Source of the DNA: an uncultured Pseudorhodoferax sp.
GTDB lineage: Bacteria; Pseudomonadota; Gammaproteobacteria; Burkholderiales; Burkholderiaceae
NCBI GenBank assembly: GCA_913776795.1
Contig: CAJYRH010000311.1
Span: forward strand, 1 to 5,800
Length of the DNA: 5,800 nt
Direction: 5' to 3'
Program-made: the position numbers and the translations under genes
Shown: positions 1 through 5,222 of the stretch, one piece after another
Layout: each line of letters opens with the position of its first letter
Position numbering within the stretch: the stretch's first letter is position 1
The notes under the pieces: generated by a model
What the model was told of the DNA's origin: nothing
Seen by the model: the letters and a program-made list of their open reading frames with translations, nothing else
Databases searched by the model: none

Positions 1-835
1 GGCGATGCGGGTAGACGAGGTGCACGGGCATCGGGGCTGGCGCCCAGGAGCGCAGCACCTCGAGCAGGGCGCCGGACGCCAGGTGGTCCTGCACGTCGAA
101 GGCTGGCACCTGGACGAGTCCCATCCCGGCCAGGGCGCAGGCGACGTAGGTCTCCACCGTGCCGGCGGCGACAACGCCGGGCAGCATGGCCGAGTGCGTT
201 CGGCCGCCTTCCTGCCACTCCCAGGGTGCGTAGCGGCCGCCGGCTGCCGGGGCGTAGTTCACCTGGCGGTGGTGGCCGGCGAGCAGTTCCTGCGGCGTCG
301 CAGGAATGCCGTGCCGCTCCAGGTAGCGCGGGCTGGCGCAACTGATGACGGCGAAGCGGCCGAGTGGTCGCGCGACCAGGCTGCTGGCCGACAGCGTGCC
401 GACGCGCAACGCGCAGTCCACCCCTTCGTGCACCAGGTCCACGGCACGGTCGCTGGAGCCGTGTTCCAGTTCCACGCCGGGGTGGCGCGCCAGGAAGTCG
501 GGCAGGGCAGGCGCCACCAGGCGGTGGGCGATCCGGCTGGGCATCTCCACGCGCAGTCGGCCGCGCAGGCCCTGGCCGGAGGAGGCGAACTGCTGTTCCA
601 GTGCCTCCATGCCCTGTACCAGCGAACGCGCGCGCTCGAGCAGGCCCTCGCCCTCCGCTGTCAACCGGACTCTTCGCGTAGTTCTGTGCAGAAGCCGCGT
701 GCCCAGGCGCGCCTCGAGCTGCTGCAACGCACCTGAAACGCTGGCACGTGGAAGCCCCAGTTGGTCAGCGGCCAGAGTGAAGCTGTTGCACTGCGCGATG
801 CGAAGAAAGATTTTCAGATGGTCCAGCCGGTCCAT
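1..835 (-). CDS. LysR-type transcriptional regulator, C-terminus cut by window edge
   Basis: Reading the minus strand from the ATG at 835-833 gives 278 open codons to the left edge with no stop; LysR proteins are usually about 300 residues, so only some 20-30 residues are missing. The N-terminus begins MDRLDHLKIFLRIAQ and has the family winged helix-turn-helix (about residues 3-62): FTLAADQLGLPRASVSGALQ followed by LEARLGTRLLHRTTRRVRLT. A linker helix follows (about 62-88), then the periplasmic-binding-protein-like effector domain from about residue 90, including VDLVHEGVDCALRVG and AGMGLVQVPAFDV. It should be a cytoplasmic dimer or tetramer binding the divergent intergenic region and responding to a small ligand. 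The gene diverges from the SDR-ALDH operon, so it probably regulates that operon and itself. The start is fixed by the typical LysR N-terminus; the only Shine-Dalgarno-like element (AGGA, about 13 bases upstream) is weak. The ligand is unknown. Confidence 0.93.
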   Translation of the reverse strand, partial: MDRLDHLKIFLRIAQCNSFTLAADQLGLPRASVSGALQQLEARLGTRLLHRTTRRVRLTAEGEGLLERARSLVQGMEALEQQFASSGQGLRGRLRVEMPSRIAHRLVAPALPDFLARHPGVELEHGSSDRAVDLVHEGVDCALRVGTLSASSLVARPLGRFAVISCASPRYLERHGIPATPQELLAGHHRQVNYAPAAGGRYAPWEWQEGGRTHSAMLPGVVAAGTVETYVACALAGMGLVQVPAFDVQDHLASGALLEVLRSWAPAPMPVHLVYPHR

Positions 836-937
836 GATTGTTCGCGAGTCCTGGATGGTGTAGACAGAAAAACGGACTTTATTTTGATTGTTTCCAAACA
901 TAGACTTTTCATTCCGTTCCATACAAAGGGGTACTGA
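836..937. promoter_or_regulatory. Divergent promoter/operator region between LysR gene and SDR operon
   Basis: These 102 bases separate the start codons of the divergent LysR and SDR genes and are clearly more AT-rich (especially 865-925) than the surrounding coding DNA. They contain TTTG-N8-CAAA at 883-898, which includes T-N11-A pairs (884/896 and 885/897) as expected of a LysR-type box, and an overlapping palindrome TGTTTCCAAACA at 889-900. Sigma-70 elements are not clear: TAGACT at 901-906 is only a weak -10 match. Assigning it as the shared control region rests on gene orientation plus these motifs; the exact promoter positions are not supported. Confidence 0.6.
883..900. promoter_or_regulatory. 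Candidate LysR operator (overlapping inverted repeats)
   Basis: TTTG (883-886) and CAAA (895-898) form an inverted repeat with T-N11-A geometry. The same stretch holds a second palindrome, TGTTT-CC-AAACA, at 889-900. LysR-type regulators commonly bind dyads of the form T-N11-A near the promoter of the divergently transcribed target. The position, about 40-55 bases before the SDR start codon, suits an activator or repressor site. It is a motif match only, and T-N11-A is a loose pattern in AT-rich DNA. Confidence 0.4.
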
Positions 938-1711
938 ATGTCTTTTCCCACACTGCAAGGCAAGGTCGCCGTCATCGCAGGCGGCGGCAAGAATCTGGGC
1001 GCACTCATCGCCGATCAGTTCGCAGACGCCGGAGCCAAGGGCCTGGTGCTGCACTACAACAGCGACAGCTCGCGCGACGAAACGGAAAAGACCGCAGCGG
1101 CCCTGAAGGCCAAGGGCGTCGACGTCCTGACCTTCCAGGGCGACCTGTCCGTGGTCGACAACTGCGTGAAGATGTTCGACCAGGCGGTGTCGCGCTTCGG
1201 CCAGGTCAACGTGGCAATCAACACCGCCGGGGTCGTGATCAAGAAGCCCATCCTGCAGGTGACCGAGGCCGACTACGAGAAGAGCTTCGCGGCCAATTCC
1301 AAGGCGGCGTTCTTCTTCATCCAGCAGGCCGGTCGCGTGCTCGGCGAGCGCGGCAGCATCGTGACCATCGTGAGCTCGCTGCTGGCGGCCTACACCGACT
1401 CCTATGCCGTCTACCCTGGCAGCAAGGCACCGGTGGAGCACTACACGCGCGCGGCATCCAAGGAGTTCGGCGCCCGCGGCATCAGCGTCAACGCGATCGG
1501 CCCCGGGCCCATGGACACGTCGTTCTTCTACGGCCAGGAGTCCAAGGAAGCGGTGGCCTACCACTCGTCGGCCGCCGCGCTGTCGGGCTACTCGAAGAAG
1601 GGCCTGACCGACATCGAGGACATCGCCCCGTTCGTCAAGTTCCTCGTGACCGAGGGCTGGTGGATGACCGGCCAGACCATCTTCGTCAACGGCGGCTACA
1701 CCACCCGCTGA
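938..1711 (+). CDS. Short-chain dehydrogenase/reductase (SDR) family oxidoreductase
   Basis: This 257-residue protein has the usual length and motif order of a classical SDR, a cytosolic Rossmann-fold NAD(P)H oxidoreductase that interconverts alcohols and ketones or aldehydes. The cofactor glycine motif is AGGGKNLG at 14-21, with Ala where the usual motif starts with Thr. D69 follows the fourth strand, and NTAG (95-98) replaces the common NNAG. The catalytic tetrad appears complete: N120, S146, Y159 and K163 (YPGSK). NAIGPGPMDT (185-194) is the usual loop closing over the cofactor. The second strand ends LHYNSD without the acidic residue typical of NAD enzymes, so NADP(H) is favoured (inference). 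AAAGGGG at 925-931 lies 6 bases before the ATG and supports this start. It is the first gene of the operon and 34 bases precede the ALDH gene, so the two may act in sequence. The substrate is unknown. Confidence 0.93.
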   Translation: MSFPTLQGKVAVIAGGGKNLGALIADQFADAGAKGLVLHYNSDSSRDETEKTAAALKAKGVDVLTFQGDLSVVDNCVKMFDQAVSRFGQVNVAINTAGVVIKKPILQVTEADYEKSFAANSKAAFFFIQQAGRVLGERGSIVTIVSSLLAAYTDSYAVYPGSKAPVEHYTRAASKEFGARGISVNAIGPGPMDTSFFYGQESKEAVAYHSSAAALSGYSKKGLTDIEDIAPFVKFLVTEGWWMTGQTIFVNGGYTTR

Positions 1712-1733
1712 GCGTTGCGGCGCGCGCCGCCAC

Positions 1734-1739
1734 GGAGGG
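1734..1739 (+). promoter_or_regulatory. Shine-Dalgarno site of the aldehyde dehydrogenase gene
   Basis: GGAGGG lies 6 bases before the ATG at 1746. It is a near-ideal ribosome binding site and fixes the ALDH start in the 34-base gap after the SDR stop codon. No terminator-like hairpin with a T run is seen in the gap, which supports co-transcription. Confidence 0.75.
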
Positions 1740-1745
1740 CCGACC

Positions 1746-3122
1746 ATGAACCGATTCCAACCCGTGTTGGACCGTCAACGGGAATTCTTCTTCAGCGGCG
1801 CGAGCCGGTCCCATGCCTGGCGCATGGACCAGCTCGGGCGGATGGAGCGCCTGCTGCGCGAGAACCAGCAGGCGCTGTGCGATGCGCTCTACCAGGACTT
1901 CCGCAAGCCGCCGTTCGAGCAGCTGTTCGAGATCACGGTGCCGCTGGGCGTGGTGTCCTATTACAGGAACAACCTGGCCGAACTCATGGCCCCGCAGCCA
2001 GTGCCCATTCCCAAGGGACTCGAGGCCGCAGGCAACCGCGGCGTGGTCCACAAGGAGCCTTACGGCGTCACGCTGGTGATCGGGCCCTTCAACGCGCCCA
2101 TCCTGCTGCTGCTCGATCCAGCCATCGCCGCGCTGGCGGCCGGCAACACGGTGGTGCTTAAGCCGGCCAACACCACGCCGCGCGTGGCGGCCCTGCTGGC
2201 CGAGCTCGTGCCGCGCTACTTCGCACCCGAGGCCGTGTCCATCGTCACGGGCGGGCGCGAGGAGATCGCCTCGCTGCTGGAGCTGCCGTTCGACTTCATC
2301 TTCTTCACCGGCAGTTCCAACGTCGGCAAGGTCGTCATGCGGGCCGCGGCCGAGCACCTGACGCCCGTGGTGCTGGAACTCGGCGGTCAGAACCCCACGG
2401 TGGTCGACGAGACCGCCAACCTGGACATCGCGGTCGACCGCATCGCCTGGGGCCACAACGCGATCTCGGGCCAATGGTGCATCGCGCCGGGCTACGTCTA
2501 CGTGCACCGGTCCATCGCCGACGATTTCATCGCGCGCCTGAAGCGCTCGCTCACGGCCATGTACGGCGCGGATCCGCAGCAGAGCCCGGACTTTGCCCGC
2601 ATGATCAGCACGCACGACACCGAGCGCGTAGCCTCCTACATCCTGCCCGACAAGGTGGTGCACGGCGGTCGGGTTGATGTGGCCGACCGCTATGTGGAGC
2701 CGACGGTGCTTTACCCCTCGACCTGGGACGACCCGGCCATGCAGCAGGAGGTGTTCGGCCCCGTGCTGCCGGTTCTGCCCTACGACGACTTCGACGCCAT
2801 GGTGGACACCGTCATGCGCCGCCCGAAGTCGCTGGCCGCCTACATCTTCAGCAAGAACCAGGACCACATCGACCGCTTCCTGGGCCGCGTCTCGTTCGGC
2901 GGCGGTTGCGTGAACCAGACCAACCTGCACTGCTGGATCGACAGCCTGCCCTTCGGCGGCGTCGGCTACTCGGGCATGGGCAAGTACTACGGCAAGGCTG
3001 GCTTCGATGTCCTGTCCAACACCAAGGCCCTGCTGCTGGGCAACCCCGACCAGGTGCTCGACGTGTTTCCTCCCTACGCGGGCAAGGACATTGCGGCCAA
3101 CCTGTCGGTCTTCTCGGAGTGA
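1746..3122 (+). CDS. Aldehyde dehydrogenase, class 3/coniferyl-aldehyde-dehydrogenase-like
   Basis: The 458-residue product has the compact size and motifs of class 3-like aldehyde dehydrogenases, which oxidise aldehydes to carboxylates with NAD(P). Visible elements are GPFNAP with the oxyanion-hole N116, VLKPAN with cofactor-binding K139, FTGS (187-190), ELGG with general base E211, GQWC with catalytic C245, EVFGPVLPV with E335 and F337, and the C-terminal PFGGVGYSGMGKYYGKAGFD (402-421). This numbering is almost the same as in mammalian ALDH3A1 (N114, E209, C243, E333). There is no hydrophobic C-terminal tail, so it should be soluble and cytosolic. Oddities are Trp immediately before the catalytic Cys, where Thr or another small residue is common, and LELGGQNP in place of the usual LELGGKSP/KNP. 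It follows the SDR gene in the same operon, suggesting an alcohol-aldehyde-acid route. The substrate is not deducible; aromatic or medium-chain aldehydes are only guesses. Confidence 0.94.
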   Translation: MNRFQPVLDRQREFFFSGASRSHAWRMDQLGRMERLLRENQQALCDALYQDFRKPPFEQLFEITVPLGVVSYYRNNLAELMAPQPVPIPKGLEAAGNRGVVHKEPYGVTLVIGPFNAPILLLLDPAIAALAAGNTVVLKPANTTPRVAALLAELVPRYFAPEAVSIVTGGREEIASLLELPFDFIFFTGSSNVGKVVMRAAAEHLTPVVLELGGQNPTVVDETANLDIAVDRIAWGHNAISGQWCIAPGYVYVHRSIADDFIARLKRSLTAMYGADPQQSPDFARMISTHDTERVASYILPDKVVHGGRVDVADRYVEPTVLYPSTWDDPAMQQEVFGPVLPVLPYDDFDAMVDTVMRRPKSLAAYIFSKNQDHIDRFLGRVSFGGGCVNQTNLHCWIDSLPFGGVGYSGMGKYYGKAGFDVLSNTKALLLGNPDQVLDVFPPYAGKDIAANLSVFSE

Positions 3123-3126
3123 ACGC

Positions 3127-3666
3127 ATGCGCATGTCCCTACCATCCCACGCCAGGCGCCATTGGCTGGCAACCGGTGCCGCCCTGTCCCTGGGCGTGCT
3201 GCTGCCGGGCTGCGCGGCCTCTGGCGCCACGCCGCCCGGTCCGGGCATGAGGGCCTCGGTCACCTACCTGCACCTGCTGGCCAAGGTGCCGATGTTCCGC
3301 GGCATGTCGAACGAGCAGTTGCAGTGGGTGATCGACCATTCGCGCGAATGGTCTGTCGAGCCCGGCGCCGAAGTCGCCAGCAGCCAGCGTGGGGCCGACA
3401 GCTTCTGGACGCTGCTCGACGGCGGCTGGCGCCTCGAAGTGGGCGGGCGCACGGAGGAGGCCGGCCATGCCGATCCGGCCAAGTGGTACGGCGGGCGCGA
3501 CATGCAGGCGCTGGGTTTGCCGCCGACCCGCCTCGTGGCCACGCGGCCGAGCTATGTGATGGAGATCGCCCAGCCCGAACTGGACGAGATGCTGCGCCGT
3601 GGGCTACCGTTGGCGCCGCACCTGCAGGCGGGCCTGGATTTCTACCGTGCGCTGGCGCGCCGCTGA
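3127..3666 (+). CDS. Predicted lipoprotein with cyclic-nucleotide-binding-like (cNMP) beta-roll
   Basis: This 179-residue protein starts at the ATG 4 bases after the ALDH stop, with GGAG at 3116-3119 seven bases upstream. The N-terminus has a signal peptide: R10-R11-H-W-L, a hydrophobic stretch (14-26), and lipobox LLPGC with C29 as the predicted lipidated residue; Ala at +2 favours the outer membrane. The RRHWL start resembles a twin-arginine signal. Residues 50-155 follow the outline of a cNMP-binding domain: VPMFRGMSNEQLQWVIDHS, then VEPGAEVASSQRGADSFWTLLDGG, WYGGRD and a final strand ATRPSYVMEI before helix ELDEMLRRG. The phosphate-binding cassette is not well conserved and there is no helix-turn-helix, so cyclic nucleotide binding is doubtful. 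A start at M41 (3247) would give a cytosolic form but has no good ribosome site. The role is unknown; position suggests co-expression with SDR-ALDH. Confidence 0.8.
   Translation: MRMSLPSHARRHWLATGAALSLGVLLPGCAASGATPPGPGMRASVTYLHLLAKVPMFRGMSNEQLQWVIDHSREWSVEPGAEVASSQRGADSFWTLLDGGWRLEVGGRTEEAGHADPAKWYGGRDMQALGLPPTRLVATRPSYVMEIAQPELDEMLRRGLPLAPHLQAGLDFYRALARR
3334..3353. repeat. Perfect 20-bp palindrome inside the lipoprotein gene
   Basis: GACCATTCGCGCGAATGGTC reads identically on both strands with no mismatch and no spacer. It encodes residues DHSREWS of the lipoprotein. The flanking pairs 3333/3354 and 3332/3355 do not match, so the symmetry ends there. As RNA it could fold into a hairpin of about 8 base pairs with a 4-base loop; as DNA it could be a dimer binding site. 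No function can be assigned. Confidence 0.7.
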
Positions 3667-3705
3667 GACGGCATTGCAGTTTTTCAACAAGGAAGGGAGG
3701 GCGCC

Positions 3706-3975
3706 ATGCACATGGCCATGACGATGGGTGGGGGCGTGCTGTTGCTCGCGGTGTTCGTGTTGTTCGGCTGGCAATGGGGTGCCAGCAGCGCCGCGATGGC
3801 GCTGGCGGCCAAGGCGTTCGTGCCGGTGTGGTTGGGGGTGGCCCTGGTCAACATGTGGGTGGGTGTGGCGCACGCCGGCTACACCGTCCGCGAGGAGCTG
3901 CCGATCTTGTTGATCGTGTTCGCCGTACCGGCGGTCGTGGCCGGCTTGGCCGCCTGGCAACTGTCACGCGGCTGA
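3706..3975 (+). CDS. Small three-helix inner-membrane protein, unknown function
   Basis: An 89-residue hydrophobic protein that I do not recognise as a named family. It shows three likely transmembrane segments: about residues 6-24 (GGGVLLLAVFVLFGW), 32-57 (AAKAFVPVWLGVALVNMWVGVAHA) and 65-86 (LPILLIVFAVPAVVAGLAAWQL). A short polar loop with R62, E63 and E64 lies between the last two. The N-terminus MHMAMTM offers several Met starts; GGGAGG at 3695-3700, five bases before 3706, favours the first. A 39-base gap without a terminator separates it from the lipoprotein gene, and its stop (3973-3975) lies 8 bases before the proposed LtrA start, so translation of the two is probably coupled. That pairing suggests a shared membrane function, but this is inference. 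Coding bias matches its neighbours. Confidence 0.8.
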   Translation: MHMAMTMGGGVLLLAVFVLFGWQWGASSAAMALAAKAFVPVWLGVALVNMWVGVAHAGYTVREELPILLIVFAVPAVVAGLAAWQLSRG

Positions 3976-3983
3976 GCGGCATC

Positions 3984-5174
3984 TTGAGCTCGCCGGCCAT
4001 CGCGCTTCTGCGCACGCGCGGCAAGGCCGCCAAGGTCCTGAACCTCGAACTGTTCTTCGACCTGGTCTATGTCTTCGCCATCACCCAGCTTTCCCACTAC
4101 CTGCTGGAGCACCTGACGCCCATGGGCGCGCTGCAGACCGCGACCCTGTGGTTCGCGGTCTGGCTGGGCTGGCAGTACACGGCCTGGGTCACTAACTGGT
4201 TCAACCCCGACCACCTGGTCATGCGCCTCATGCTGATGGCGCTGATGGGCGTGGCCCTGCTGGTATCGGCCGCCATCCCCGACGCCTTCGGCGCACAGGG
4301 GCTGCTGTTCGCCTGCAGCTACGCCACCATCCAGGTCGGCCGCACGCTGTTCGTGCTCTGGAGCCTGGGCCGCGGCCATGTGCTGCGGCCTAACTTCCTG
4401 CGCATGCTGTGCTGGCTGCTGCTGTCGGGCGCGCTGTGGGTCGCCGGTGGCCTCAACGAGGGCAACCTCCGGCTCGGGCTTTGGCTGGCGGCGGTGGCCT
4501 GCGAATACCTGTCGCCCATGGCCGGCTTCCCCGTGCCAGGCCTGGGACGCTCGCAGACTGCGGACTGGACCATCGACGGCGGCCACCTGGCCGAGCGCTG
4601 CCAGCTGTTCGTGATCATCGCGCTCGGCGAGTCGGTGCTGGCGACAGGCGCCTCGTTCGCCAACGCCGCGCATCCGGGCCTGGCCGTGTGGCTGGCCATG
4701 GTCGTCTCGTTCATCGGCTGCGTGGCGATGTGGTGGATGTACTTCGACACCTCCAGCGGCGACGCCGCGCACGTGATCGAGCACTCCGACGACCCGGGCC
4801 GGCTGGGCTCGTACTTCCACTACATCCATGTGGTGTTGATCGCGGGCGTGATCGTTTGCGCGGTGGCCGACGACCTGGTCGTGGCCCATCCCGCGGACGC
4901 CGTCAAGTTCAAGTACGCGCTGGTGCTGGCCGGCGGGCCCCTGGTGTATCTGCTCGGCAATGCACTGTTCAAGCGCGTCGTCTACGGCCGCTTCCCGCGC
5001 TCGCATGCCATCGGCATGCTGCTCCTGCTGGCGCTGTTGCCGCTGCTGCCGCACCTGAGCCTGCTCGCGGCCGGCACGCTGACCACCGCAGTGATGGTGG
5101 CGGTCACGGGCTGGGAATCGGTTTACGCGCGGCGCCTGGCGGCCGGCCGGGCCGGCGCCGGCCACGCCGCGTGA
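3984..5174 (+). CDS. LtrA-family (low temperature requirement protein A) membrane protein, TTG start
   Basis: From TTG at 3984 the product is 396 residues, a usual size for the LtrA family of multi-pass inner-membrane proteins. The family was named from a Listeria gene needed for growth in the cold; its biochemical activity is not established. The hallmark N-terminal motif LELFFDLVYVFAITQLSH is at residues 21-38, and the second motif HLAERCQLFVIIALGES at 201-217. Many hydrophobic segments follow throughout, ending around LLLLALLPLLPHLSLLAAG and a short basic tail (ARRLAAGRAGAG). The frame is open far upstream, but no ATG or GTG lies just before the conserved region. The first ATG (in LTPMGAL) would delete the hallmark motif, so the TTG, giving MSSPAIALLRTRG, fits best. 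Its Shine-Dalgarno is weak (GAG at 3974-3976), consistent with coupling to the gene before it. The exact start is the least certain part. Confidence 0.88.
   Translation: MSSPAIALLRTRGKAAKVLNLELFFDLVYVFAITQLSHYLLEHLTPMGALQTATLWFAVWLGWQYTAWVTNWFNPDHLVMRLMLMALMGVALLVSAAIPDAFGAQGLLFACSYATIQVGRTLFVLWSLGRGHVLRPNFLRMLCWLLLSGALWVAGGLNEGNLRLGLWLAAVACEYLSPMAGFPVPGLGRSQTADWTIDGGHLAERCQLFVIIALGESVLATGASFANAAHPGLAVWLAMVVSFIGCVAMWWMYFDTSSGDAAHVIEHSDDPGRLGSYFHYIHVVLIAGVIVCAVADDLVVAHPADAVKFKYALVLAGGPLVYLLGNALFKRVVYGRFPRSHAIGMLLLLALLPLLPHLSLLAAGTLTTAVMVAVTGWESVYARRLAAGRAGAGHAA
5150..5163. repeat. 14-bp GC palindrome at the end of the LtrA-family gene
   Basis: GGCCGGCGCCGGCC is a perfect palindrome within a run of GGCC/CCGG units that encodes the Gly/Ala/Arg-rich tail AGRAGAG. 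It could form a GC hairpin just before the stop codon, but no T run follows, so a rho-independent terminator is not supported. Low-complexity GC-rich coding sequence is an adequate explanation. Confidence 0.4.
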
Positions 5175-5185
5175 GGACTGCGTTC

Positions 5186-5194
5186 TGCTAAGGT
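5186..5194 (+). promoter_or_regulatory. Possible extended -10 promoter element for the antiporter gene
   Basis: TGCTAAGGT in the 48-base gap matches the extended -10 form TGnTANNNT, 28 bases before the ATG at 5223. No convincing -35 hexamer lies 15-19 bases upstream. It would allow the antiporter to be expressed separately from the LtrA-family gene. The support is one short motif only. Confidence 0.25.
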
Positions 5195-5196
5195 CG

Positions 5197-5215
5197 CCCC
5201 CGCTTTCGATGGGGG
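5197..5215 (+). promoter_or_regulatory. Inverted repeat overlapping the antiporter ribosome binding site
   Basis: CCCCC (5197-5201) and GGGGG (5211-5215) can pair across a 9-base loop. The G run, continuing as GGGGGAAA, is also the only Shine-Dalgarno-like sequence for the antiporter, 7 bases before the ATG at 5223. Pairing would hide the ribosome binding site. There is no T run, so a terminator is unlikely. Five pairs is short, so the structure may be incidental. Confidence 0.35.
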
Positions 5216-5222
5216 AAACGTG

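Noticed and set aside
5..736. A 243-codon plus-strand open frame opposite the LysR gene.
   Set aside because: The minus strand encodes an unmistakable LysR protein here; the plus-strand translation is low-complexity Ala/Gly/Arg/His typical of a GC-rich antisense frame.
2430..2441. 12-bp palindrome GCGGTCGACCGC in the ALDH gene.
   Set aside because: Palindromes of this length are expected by chance in several kilobases of GC-rich coding DNA, and no second copy or context suggests a function.
3007..3126. An earlier start (3007) for the lipoprotein gene giving 219 residues.
   Set aside because: It would overlap the end of the ALDH gene by over 100 bases and bury the signal peptide. The ATG at 3127 has a good ribosome site and places the lipobox correctly.
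1686..3263. A 525-codon open frame on the minus strand covering the ALDH gene.
   Set aside because: It is antisense to a well-supported ALDH. The translation is rich in His, Arg, Gln, Val and Gly, as expected from reversed GC-rich codons, and shows no recognisable domain or sensible start context.
3667..3705. A possible terminator or promoter in the gap after the lipoprotein gene (T run in CAGTTTTTCAAC).
   Set aside because: No GC hairpin precedes the T run, and no paired -35/-10 elements are evident; only the ribosome site GGGAGG is supported.
3162..3983. The upstream open extension of the LtrA frame, which would make a 670-residue protein.
   Set aside because: It overlaps the lipoprotein and small membrane protein genes in another frame. 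Its sequence is Arg/Gly/Ala-rich with no domain, and LtrA homologues begin just before LELFFDLV.
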